Under the pieces are notes generated by a model that was not told the DNA's origin, searched no databases, and worked only from the letters and a program-made list of their open reading frames with translations. A stretch of 64,000 nt of DNA from Lotus japonicus. Its lineage: Eukaryota; Streptophyta; Magnoliopsida; Fabales; Fabaceae. A program made the position numbers and the translations under genes. Where the stretch lies: assembly GCF_012489685.1 (NCBI RefSeq), contig NC_080042.1, positions 78,807,093 to 78,871,092 on the forward strand, read 5' to 3'. Shown piece by piece: positions 55,216-64,000 of the stretch (positions within the stretch are counted from its first letter, which is position 1; every line of letters begins with the position of its first letter).

Positions 55216-56515
55216 TCATTACATGTTAATTAATTTTTTTTGAATTTTCCTTTTTGAGAGTTTTATTTTTTAATTTGGATTCCATTTAAGAGGTGCCATT
55301 ATGTATTTTTGTTTTGAAAAAACGTCGTTTATGTTATTTTAATGAGGAAGACTCAATTTACTCCAGGAGTAAGTCCCTAAAGCTACTCCCAATCTTAACC
55401 CTTTATTATTTTAAAATCGAAAGGCTAAAATCTATCTCTAACTTGCCTCACGTGCTTAACAAAACGGTTCGCCCCCCAAACCATGGCGGCAGGGTCTCCG
55501 GCGCGCGCAGTCAACAAGTGCAGCAGATGTTTGCGTGGTCCGTTACGGTGCGGCCATGGCTTACAACAACAAACATGGAATCTTGATTGATTGTGAGATG
55601 ATTAAAAGGAGAAATCTTTGATTTTGTGTTTTTCTTCTTTTCCATTTTCCAGATCTGTTCCGGATAAAATAACAGATCTGCGTTTTTTAGAAAAAGTAAT
55701 GAAAACTGAAAACAATAGCCCCAACCCTAACCAAATTCAACATGCTTTTTCACATCTCTTGAACAATAATCGCAGCACCAACTTAAAATCTCTATCGGCA
55801 GCGGTCTCTAGTCATTCCCATGGTCCATCTCTGTCGATCATCAAAGCTCTCCCCAGTCTTTTTGTCTCTCTTTTCCTTTGATATGTCTTTGCCATCCTTT
55901 ATTATACATTTTAATTATCTCTAAACATTGAAAACTTTGGAAGAAAAAGTTCAACGGAAAATTTGCAGGAAGCATGGTGTTGTTGCATTGAGAGAACACG
56001 TGAGGGACATCAAAGATGAAATATAAGCCTTTAGATTTTAAAATAATAAAGGGTTAGGATTGGAAGTAGCTTTAGGGATTTACTCCTGGAGTAAATGGAG
56101 ACCCCCTCTATTTTAATCAGGGTTTTTAATTATTGTGTATGTTGGTTAAATTTCTCTCTACCATTATTTTATTCGCAGATTAATTGCTCGGGGTGGAATT
56201 GTCTTTCATGGTTCTACTAACGCTCGCCAAGGTTATATCCTTGGGGCTTTTACTTATCTTGATACTGAGAAGGCCTACGACTCAGTAAAATGGAGTTTTC
56301 TTCTGTATAGGTTAAGGATGATGAAGTTTAGACTTTGAGTACATGCCTTGAGTTTAGAGTTTTATGACTATATATTCTCCTCATGCTTATAAAAAAACCC
56401 CACTATTCTCCTCGTTCCCATACAAAAACATGTAAAGAACTATCAAACCAGAAGAAGGGGAGTAGAAGGGGAAGAAACATACCTGAGGAGTATGAACGCT
56501 CGTTTTCTCTTGAGT
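55216..56515 (+). mobile_element. Degenerate repeat with LINE-like reverse-transcriptase fragment, copy A (split by a MULE)
   Basis: 55216-55343 and 56109-56515 match, in the same order, parts of 62690-63330 and 63857-64000. Near 56253 the plus strand reads TYLDTEKAYDSVKWSFLL, the LINE reverse-transcriptase motif around the first catalytic Asp. No complete frame remains. Confidence 0.55.
55344..56108. mobile_element. MULE, 765 bp
   Basis: A perfect 9-bp target duplication TATTTTAAT (55335-55343 and 56109-56117) flanks inverted ends of about 75 bp (GAGGAAGACTC...TTTACTCCAGGAGTAA and GAGGGGGTCTC...TTTACTCCAGGAGTAA). The interior contains moderately GC-rich sequence unlike the flanks (55470-55560), possibly captured host sequence. 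No transposase. Confidence 0.85.
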
Positions 56516-57002
56516 ATGAACTTGCAAGTCGTTGTGTTAGAAAATGACGTTTTCATACACAACTATTATTCTTTTCCTCCCAATTTGGAAATTTAAAAAT
56601 AAAAGGATATAAATTGTTGTGAAACCTTAACGAAGCACCTATTTGAAAAAGTGAATGCATTGAAGGTTACGACTTTCTGATTGGAAACGTAATTGTTAGC
56701 GCGTGGTTGCTCATATGACATTTTAAATTTGAAATGGTCGAACAGGGTCAGAAGAAACTCGAAGGCACAATTTCGTTCGGAAGATTAATTATATTGGTCG
56801 CGTTCAACCAAAAAAGAGTGGGTGCCGTCTTAAATCCATCTCGAACTATAAGAATTTGTTAATGGTTATAACTTTACATTACATTGCATTACATGCCAAG
56901 ATAGAAGTTTCATGTTGTGGCCGGCCCAAATGGACAAAAGGTCTAATAATATCTCAGTCTGCCCAAAGCTCTTAAAACCAATCAAACACCACGTATAGGT
57001 TG
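56516..57002. other. Spacer, no gene
   Basis: No recognisable feature up to the hAT target duplication. Confidence 0.5.
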
Positions 57003-57010
57003 GTCGAGAT

Positions 57011-58089
57011 CAGTGGCGGACCTGTGTTGGTTTCAGGGGGTTCAAAAAAAATTTGCACTTACCCCTATATAATTTTTTTTTTGTATATAAATTTTTTTGA
57101 ACCCCCTGAAAATTTTAAATTATACTAGTAGACCAAATTTTGCACCTATTTGCACCAAAGACTTACACTCACTTATTCCTCTCACTCTATCACTTTGTCT
57201 CACTTTCTCTCGCGTACGACGTATCCTAAGTCTTTCACAGACTCCCACCCAACTACCCAAGCACTCACCAAGCCACCAAACCAGTCCACTGCGCCTTCCT
57301 CCTCGTCCTCGCCCGTCACGCCGCGCCTCCCACTCTCCTCGCTCGTCGATCTTCACGGGTTGTTGTGCACTTGATGCATAATTTGCCCCAATTTTTCATA
57401 TCAACACCCCTTTGACTTGTTTTTCCTTTTTCCATTCTCAAAATCGATTTTTTTGATCTCTTTCACAGTTTTTTCCTTTCTGGATTTTGATCTAAATATT
57501 GAGTGAATTAAAACTATGGAAGATGTGAAATAAATTGAGTTCTTAATTAATTGGATATTAATTGACCAATCTGAAGTTATATGATAGTATTAGACTATTA
57601 GTTTGTTGGATTTGGTATTTGATTTTTGATAGATTGCTGATTGTGATTGGTTTTATGCACGTTGAATTCATCATTTGCTTGCTTCTTACTATTTTGGGCT
57701 ATATTCCTGATATAATTTATGTCTTGTATGCCATTAGTATGCACCAACACAACAGCACTAAGTGTCTTGTTACCTCCTTAATCAGTCGCTAACTAGGAAA
57801 ATAAGTAGCAACTGCTATGAATATTGTGAAGAATATGCTGCGTAACCAAATTGGAGATACATTGATGAACGATTGTTTAGTTACTTACATTAAGAGTGAT
57901 GTATTCAATAACATTGACTCTGACCTTAATGTTCAACGATTTCAGAATATGAAATCACGTAGAGGAAAACTATGACTTGTATAATTTCTGATGTATAAAC
58001 ATATTAAAGTTGTTTTTAATTATATTTTTACGGATGTATTCATTTGAAAAATTTAAACCCCCTAACTTTAGGGCTTGGATCCGCCACTG
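57011..58089 (+). mobile_element. hAT element, internally deleted, 1.08 kb
   Basis: The ends CAGTGGCGGA and TCCGCCACTG are flanked by the 8-bp target duplication GTCGAGAT (57003-57010 and 58090-58097). GGGGGTTC stretches lie subterminally. A transposase C-terminal fragment survives inside. Confidence 0.9.
57817..57975 (+). pseudogene. hAT transposase C-terminal fragment
   Basis: A 52-codon frame (MNIVKNMLRNQIGD, NDCLVTYIKSDVF, FQNMKSRRGKL, stop) matches the end of the dimerisation region of plant hAT transposases with TTF/MYM-type zinc fingers. The rest of the transposase is gone. Confidence 0.75.
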
Positions 58090-58097
58090 GTCGAGAT

Positions 58098-59300
58098 GAC
58101 TAACTAAGTTAATGAACACCCCGGCGAAAACAAAAAGAAAAGGTGAGGAAATTTCCCAACTTGTGGAATAATCTTGATCTGGTTGGATCTCAACAAAACC
58201 AACTAGTGCGCCCCATTTAATACAATTACTTTTGCTGAGAAAAAAAAAACTAATCTTGTGGAAAGTTTTGCCCAACTTGACAACTTGTTACGTACTGGGG
58301 CCAGAATATGGGACATCCATCCTTTTCTCTGCCGTGCTATTTACTTCAGCATAGTGTATTGTGGACCCAATTAATGAAATTTCCCAATCTGATTGACTTA
58401 GTTTTTTTATCTTCATATAGTTACACGATCAAGGAAGCTAAATGACTTCTTTGACTCATGTTTCTTGGTAAAATTGGTTGGAAAGAATATAAAATCAAAT
58501 CCAAGATAGATAATTGCTCAATATATAACAATACGCTATTTTTTTGCTTTTTTTTTTTATACATCGGGAAAACCGCTATTTTTTTTGCTTTGAGAAGAAA
58601 TAGTATATGCAAAAGTAAAAAATGTTAATTAAATGTCATTAGGTATTAGCTAGTTTATGCATTATGTCATAAATAACCAATTTTAGACAATACAATTTTT
58701 AACACTAAATATACATGTATTTCCTGAATCTGAATCTTCTGGCGCAGTTTTTCTCTCAATCTCTCTACTACAACCTTTAAGCTCGTTGGATTCATCCCAT
58801 AGTCCAAAAATATCAACATTAAAAAGTGCATTTTAATCAGAAAAATAATACACACGTGACAGCAACGCCACTATTGCCACCACATGGACGGTTGACTAGT
58901 AAAAATAAACGATATGTAGGCAAAATGAGTTAATTTAATTGAAAAAAAATTAAGAGATGAAATTTTGAAGAAACTTTTTAAGGACAAAAATTTATTTATC
59001 TTAAAAAACTAGAGACTTTAAACATATCTAAACATTAAAATAATAATATTTTATATTTATATATTAAATTTTAAAAAATCATTTAAAAATTCTACTTTAA
59101 TATCTAAATACTAAGTTTGTCTATTTCATTTTAACTTCTTAAAATAATTATATCTAAAATAATTATTAAAACATATATTTAAATTGTTTAAAACATTTCC
59201 AACATACGTACTAATTGCTATAATGATCTAGAGTACTATTCAATAATGTCGCATTGGAGTAGTTGCTAGCTAATCTATACTGTCATTACTGCATGTGTAC
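58098..59300. other. AT-rich spacer, no gene
   Basis: No coding or repeat structure recognised. Confidence 0.5.
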
Positions 59301-59310
59301 GTTCTTGTGC

Positions 59311-61008
59311 GGGTAAATAGTCAAGTTGGTACTTGAATGTGTCAGCCGCCTTCAAGTTGATCCTAAACTTTTAAAATGCATCACGCGGTCCCTGAATGTG
59401 TCAAACGTCATTCAAGTTAGTCCCTAACGTTAAAAAAAGAAACAGATGTTAACAAAATCATTTTTTTCTAATTTTTTTTTGCCTATGTGGACGCCTATGT
59501 GGAACTGAAAATGTTGGGAAAACATTTGGACGTCAAGTTAGTCCCTGAATGTGGCAAACTAGTCCCCAGTATAAAACAAAAAAAAAATTATATCCTAACT
59601 TCTTATCTTCATCCCTAATCATTTTCAACCTCTATTTAAGTCTATTATCTTCTTCCCTCTTCAAGTTTAAAGTTTAAACTTGAAAACCCAGAAAATTTTC
59701 TAATTCCATTTTCTTATTTCCAAAACCAAAACCAAACCCAGGTGGGTGGTGCTGAAGAAGTCTGAACCTGTGAGGTAGATGGTGGAACAGTTTGATAATT
59801 CACAGCAGCACCACTTGTTCCTGATCCACCATGGATTTTACCTGGTTTTTTCTCCTTGCTACTAGTCAAGTATTTGGATGAAGATTTGAACAGAGATAGA
59901 GATAGATAGAGAGAAGTCCGATCAAACCTACACAGTGGGTGTGTACTGGCCACTGGGTAGAAAGCGGCTGGGTAGTGTCCAATAGAAAAGACACATGTTG
60001 TAGAAAAAGAGAAGAAAGGGGAAATAATTTTCATTTGGTTGATTACAGATCATTGTAGCAATTATGGCGGTGGTGTGTAAATAATTCTATTTCTATTTTA
60101 TTTATTGACATTTTGGCTTGGGTCAGTGAGTTCTAAATATTACAATTGATTAATTAGATAGATTAAATTAGAGGATTGTGCATATTTGTCTAATTATTTG
60201 ATGCACAAAATGATTTAGCAAGAACTGTATTCTACTAACAAATTAATCGATTGTAAATGAGAGCACAAGAAAATCCATCATCACCACCGCCATCCATTAT
60301 CGACGATACCCTTTGGCTCAAAGTTTCTAACTTTGAAGCTTCTCACCCTTTTCGCATCGGTGAGGTGGTTCTGTTACTGATATTCTTGCTTCTTCTGTGC
60401 GTGATTTGCAATAATCGAAGGAAAAGAGTGGTGGGTTCTGTTTCTGAATCAGCAAGGACAAGGAAGAAGAACAGTGGTGACGTGACGGAACAGGAACAGG
60501 GTGGTGTCGGAGCGAGTGGCGAAGGAGGCAGTAACGAGAGAAAGCAAGGGGGTTTGCGTGGGAAGGTGAGGGTCTAGAGAGATTGGTTTTTATAGCGACG
60601 AGGAGAAAGAAGATGAAGGTTTCTAAAATTTGAAGGTTGGGTTGGGAGGAAGAAGATGAAGGTTGAGGGAGGAGGAGGAAGAAGATGAAGGTTGGATTGT
60701 TTGATTTTGTTTTAAGTTAATTAAGCTGGTAGGGACCAATTTAACTACAATTTCAGCCAATTAGCCTTTGACACGTGTTCAGGGAATTTCATTTTGAGGG
60801 AGAAATAAATAATTTCCATGTCAGCTCTCCCAGATAAAAAACAAAATTCCATGTCACTGTTGTCGTTAACGTCTGTCACATTTTTTAACATTAGGGACTA
60901 ATTTGAATGACTTTTGCCACATTCGGGGACCGCGGGATACATTTTAAAAATTTAGGGACCAACTTGAAGGCGGCTGACACATTTAGGGACCAACTTGCCT
61001 ATTTACCC
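59311..61008. mobile_element. MULE, 1.7 kb, with internal non-transposon-like sequence
   Basis: Long inverted ends (GGGTAAATAGTCAAGTTGGT and ACCAACTTGCCTATTTACCC) extend about 150-200 bp, including the GGTCCCTGAATGTGTC motif. Flanks GTTCTTGTGC (59301-59310) and GTTCTTGTTC (61009-61018) are a 9-10 bp target duplication with one mismatch. The interior has two opposed open frames. Confidence 0.8.
60257..60577 (+). CDS. Open frame inside the MULE with one membrane span
   Basis: 106 codons with a hydrophobic segment (VVLLLIFLLLLCVIC), a basic stop-transfer NNRRKR and a Ser/Gly/Lys-rich tail. Not recognised. It lies wholly inside the MULE and could be captured host coding sequence or chance. An opposed frame at 60034-59714 (minus) is equally unassigned. 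Confidence 0.25.
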   Translation: MRAQENPSSPPPSIIDDTLWLKVSNFEASHPFRIGEVVLLLIFLLLLCVICNNRRKRVVGSVSESARTRKKNSGDVTEQEQGGVGASGEGGSNERKQGGLRGKVRV

Positions 61009-61145
61009 GTTCTTGTTCTTCAAGACCCACCACCACGTGATCACTCTCCCTCACCTGCATACTACGTCCCATCACCTTAAATAATAAGCGCGTACGTACG
61101 CCGTGTAGAAGCTGCCGAGGGAGCAGAGCAACACCATACACCTTC

Positions 61146-61158
61146 TATATATATATAA
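61146..61158 (+). promoter_or_regulatory. TATA box of the interrupted peptide gene
   Basis: TATATATATATAA lies about 50 bp upstream of ATG 61209; the leader between is CA-rich and typical of a plant 5' UTR. Confidence 0.6.
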
Positions 61159-61208
61159 CTCGTTCACGATTTCTTTATTTGCAAATTGTCATCCTCATCA
61201 ACAACAAC

Positions 61209-62648
61209 ATGAAATCATCATATCTTTCTAGTACCTGATGTTTTAAAAATGTGCGGTTCGCATTCCCTGTGTTTAAAATGTGCGGTCGACATCCCTCAAG
61301 ATTCCAGAACGATCTATTGAATCCCTTTCCGTTAAGTTTTGTTAGTTGACTAAACGGAACCCATTGTCGTGGGTTTCCTGGTATTTTTTATTTTTTTAAA
61401 AAATAGTTATTTTTATCTGAAAATAAAAAAATGAAATTAAAATTAAATTATCTCAGTTTATCTTCCTCCCACTCTCCCTCTCAATCTCCGCCCACAACAC
61501 CGCCCTCTCCCATCGTCCCACCATTTTGTTTCCGCGCGGCGAGGAGCTTGGTCTTCCCCATTCACCATCCTCGTCGCTTCGATCAAGAAGCCAAGGAGAG
61601 AATCTCGCTGAGACAGGATCGTCGCACCGTGGCCTCCACCGCCACCGCCAGGCGACCACCGTAGGGAAGTGTAGTGAAGGGAAGAAGTTGGGCGTTGCAG
61701 ATCTGACTTCGATTTCCTTGATTTGTCCTGTTGTGATGTGCTAAGCACTGAGATTGAAGAGATGATATGAGGTGGTGCGGTGGCGTGGTGTGGAGAGTGG
61801 TGGTGATTTCTGGGTTGAAGGTGGTTTCTTGGTGGGGGTGGGTTCTGGACTGAGTGGGTTCTGGTGATGGTGGAGACTGGAGAGAGTGTTGGTTGTGGTT
61901 TGAGTGTGGGATGGGATTTCAGAGGCAGCCACCAAGCTCCTTCCTTTCACCATGGCTGCATGCTTCACCTGGTCATCACCATCATTTTGGGTAAAATCAA
62001 CAATACCCAAATGGAAAAAAGGGGAAAAGATTGGTAAAATCAACAATCACCATCATTTTGGTGCGTTCATTCCCTTTTTTTCGTTCTCTCATCCCCTTTC
62101 TCTTTCTCTCCTTGTTTTCTTCTTTCTCTCCTGTACGCTCTTTCACTCTATTTATGGAGGACCAAAATTGTGGTTTTGATAAACATTGGAGACTAAATTT
62201 GTAATTAAGCCAAAATGTATTATACACGTGGTAAGGCCACGTCATTTAATGAACACATCGTCTGCGAGTTTTGTTTAGTCAACTGACGGAACTTAACGGA
62301 AGGGTCTTAATAGATCGTTCTGGAATCATGAGGGATGTTGATCGCACATTTTAAACACAAGGGATGCAAACCGCACATTTTCGAAACATCAGGGACCCAA
62401 AGTGAAATTAAGCCTATCTTTCTGTGTTGTTGCTTTTATTCCTTCTCCTCCTTGTTTCAAAATCTCATTCCGTTTCCGTGAAAAGGATTCCTATTCCTAC
62501 TCCAGAAGAAGTAGGAGAAGGATTAAAGAAGTTTGGTCCAGATGGAGTAAGACATGTCCTTTCTAATTCTAACTCGGGATTACTCTTGCATGGCTCTGTT
62601 GCACGTGGTCTTGCCCTATGTGGACTCACTTTGATCATTTTATGCTAG
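61209..62648 (+). pseudogene. Small secreted-peptide gene split by a MULE
   Basis: Seven codons from ATG 61209 end at 61229. The frame resumes at 62424, directly after the second target-duplication copy, and runs to TAG 62646-62648. Without the insertion the product would be about 81 residues: a strong signal peptide (LLLLFLLLLVS), a basic cleavage-like VSVKRIP, a middle with TPEEVGEGLKKFG and a hydrophobic end (LALCGLTLIILC) that could be a GPI or membrane signal. As it stands, translation would hit TGA two codons into the MULE. The family is not recognised. The intact coding property on both sides suggests a recent insertion. Confidence 0.7.
61230..62414. mobile_element. MULE inserted in a coding exon
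   Basis: A perfect 9-bp target duplication TATCTTTCT (61221-61229 and 62415-62423). Inverted ends share CCTGATGTTT, AAAATGTGCGG, GGATGT and TTCCAGAACGATCTATT blocks over about 130 bp; the left end is about 15 bp shorter than the right. No transposase. Confidence 0.85.
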
Positions 62649-62810
62649 TTCATGATAATATTGTGTCAGGTTTGGGTTAAATATGCAATTTCAGTCATTG
62701 CATGTTAGTTAATTTGTGTTGTCAGTTTTTTTTTTTTTTAAGTTGGATTCCCTTTCGGTGTTCCTATTATGTTTTTTGTTTTGAAGAATCGTTTATGTTA
62801 TCTTAGTGAG

Positions 62811-63055
62811 AGTTAAACTTGTATCATCAGAAGCCTGTGGCGTGATACTGGTGTGGCTTGCTTTTTGTTTTTGTGGGGTTTTCAGACTTCTATGTATTGT
62901 AACTCTGTGTTGTGTTCATGTTCTTGTAGCACCTCCGGTGCTTTTCTGTTTAATAAAGTTCTCTTGTATTTTGCTACTTGTAGCTTTTTATTATATATAT
63001 AAACCTTCATCTTTCTAAAAAAAAAAAAAAGTTCATTTGTCCTTTCCAAAAAAAG
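62811..63055 (+). mobile_element. LINE 3'-end insertion in copy B
   Basis: 245 bp containing a poly-A run (63017-63030) after a LINE-like 3' end (CACCTCCGGTGC, TTTAATAAAGTTCTCTTG). It is bracketed by GTTATCTTAGTGAG (62797-62810) and GTTACCCTAGTGAG (63056-63069), a 14-bp target duplication with two mismatches. Copy A lacks it. Confidence 0.6.
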
Positions 63056-63460
63056 GTTACCCTAGTGAGGGTTTTTAGTTATTGTGTTTGTTAGTTGGAT
63101 TTCTCTTAACATTTATTTTATTCATAGGTTAGTTGCTTGAGGTTGAATTGTCTATCTACAATGCGATTTTCATGCATAACAAAACACAGGACATGTTGGT
63201 ATGTGAAGATATTCCAAACCAACAAGCCATTAGAGAACCAGAAACCATTGAACTCTAACACTCCCCAAGGATAAAGGATTTACTTGTCTTGATATCAAGA
63301 AAGCTTATGGCTTAGTAAAATGAGGTTTGCTTTTTTAAAAGCGTTTTTCATAGAGATTTTAAATTGGGACATTAAAATAAGATCTGGATCTTGTTACATC
63401 ATACTGTTGGAGATATTCTACATGACATGAAATCTTAGTAGCAACTAAGAACCGTGCAGA

Positions 63461-63860
63461 GCATCTCCAATGAAGATCTTAATCATAGATCTTAAAATAA
63501 GATATAAATCTAACAAGATATCACCACTGGAGTTGTCATATATGACATGAGCTAGATATTGACAAAAGCTAAGATCTTAGTTTGCTGCCTCAAAAGTGAG
63601 ATCTTAAATAAAATAACACTTATTTCTCTCACATTCACCAACATAATTTAACATCTCAATTCAATCATATTTGTTTCTCTCTCATTCAATAATATTTGTG
63701 GGTCCAAACCAAAAGTATATTAAAGTAAGGTCCTGACTATCAGAGCGAAATGTGCAGCGAGACATATTATTAGTGCCTTAAATTCTTTGTCGCAGTACAA
63801 GTCCATAAATAGTAAGTTTAGTCCAAAATTAAGACCTCCTTCTTGGAGATGCTCTTAGTA
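63461..63860. mobile_element. MITE with GAGCATCTCCAA ends
   Basis: AGAGCATCTCCAATGAAG (63461) and CTTGGAGATGCTCTTAG (63844) are inverted ends of an about 400-bp non-coding stretch rich in AAGATCTTA words. The target duplication was not resolved. Confidence 0.55.
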
Positions 63861-64000
63861 GGATGAAGTTTAGATTTTTCCTAAGTGCCCTGATGTTAGA
63901 GTTTTATCAATATTCTTCTGGTTCCCTTAAAAACACGCAAATAACTATCAAACAAGAAATAGAAGAAGAAGAAAAAACATACCTAGCCAGAGGTATGAAC

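Larger units (their letters stand above)
62690..64000 (+). mobile_element. Degenerate repeat with LINE-like fragment, copy B (runs to the window end)
   Basis: It follows copy A (55216-56515): the TCATTGCATGTTAGTTAA opening, GTTTATGTTATCTTAGTGAG, AGGGTTTTTAGTTATTGTG, a decayed reverse-transcriptase motif near 63270, and the AACATACCT...GTATGAAC end. It has its own insertions at 62811-63055 and in 63330-63860. Confidence 0.55.

Overview
This is nuclear DNA of a flowering plant. The genes have plant-type introns and AT-rich spacers. The transposable elements are plant families: copia, Tat-type gypsy, TRIM, MULE, hAT, SINE and LINE remnants. The protein families suggest a eudicot, probably a papilionoid legume, but the species cannot be fixed from the sequence alone. 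I see no tRNA or rRNA gene and no prokaryotic feature.

Layout. (1) 1-3.4 kb: two abutting miniature LTR elements (TRIMs), one with a hAT-type element nested in its LTR, then a SINE. (2) 3.5-7.2 kb: an 11-exon MYND zinc-finger gene on the plus strand. (3) 8.6-12.1 kb: a 7-exon gene for an uncharacterised secretory-pathway protein whose motif order fits a permuted papain-like (YiiX/NlpC-P60-like) fold. (4) 12.5-14.9 kb: a MULE with a nested element. (5) 16-54 kb: a dispersed tandem cluster of six plant matrix metalloproteinases (MMPs), all on the plus strand: MMP-a (16085), MMP-b (20297), MMP-c (31372), MMP-d (34668), MMP-e (48760, a pseudogene) and MMP-f (52891). The letters are labels for this window only. 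MMP-a, -b and -c are close paralogues; MMP-d is GPI-anchored; MMP-e and -f form a divergent pair. The copies are separated by a copia element with identical LTRs (22.5-26.8 kb), a copia relic, a MULE, a hairpin-rich tandem array (36.9-37.8 kb), a young 9.3-kb gypsy/Tat element with a spliced antisense gene (38.6-47.9 kb) and LINE relics. (6) 54-64 kb: a transposon-rich stretch with three MULEs and a hAT element. One MULE has split a small secreted-peptide gene after codon 7.

How the genes relate. The MMPs are secreted or surface Zn proteases made as zymogens: signal peptide, prodomain with a PRCGVPD-type cysteine switch, then a catalytic domain with HExxHxxGxxH and a Met-turn. The cluster records duplication and decay. 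One paralogue shows a probable intron-loss scar, one a moved splice acceptor, two have lost the structural-zinc motif, one has lost its GPI tail and one is a pseudogene. The other two intact genes (MYND protein, YiiX-like protein) are unrelated single-copy-type genes. Exon boundaries were read by hand from GT/AG sites, frame and domain continuity. TE limits come from target-site duplications (TSDs) read directly.
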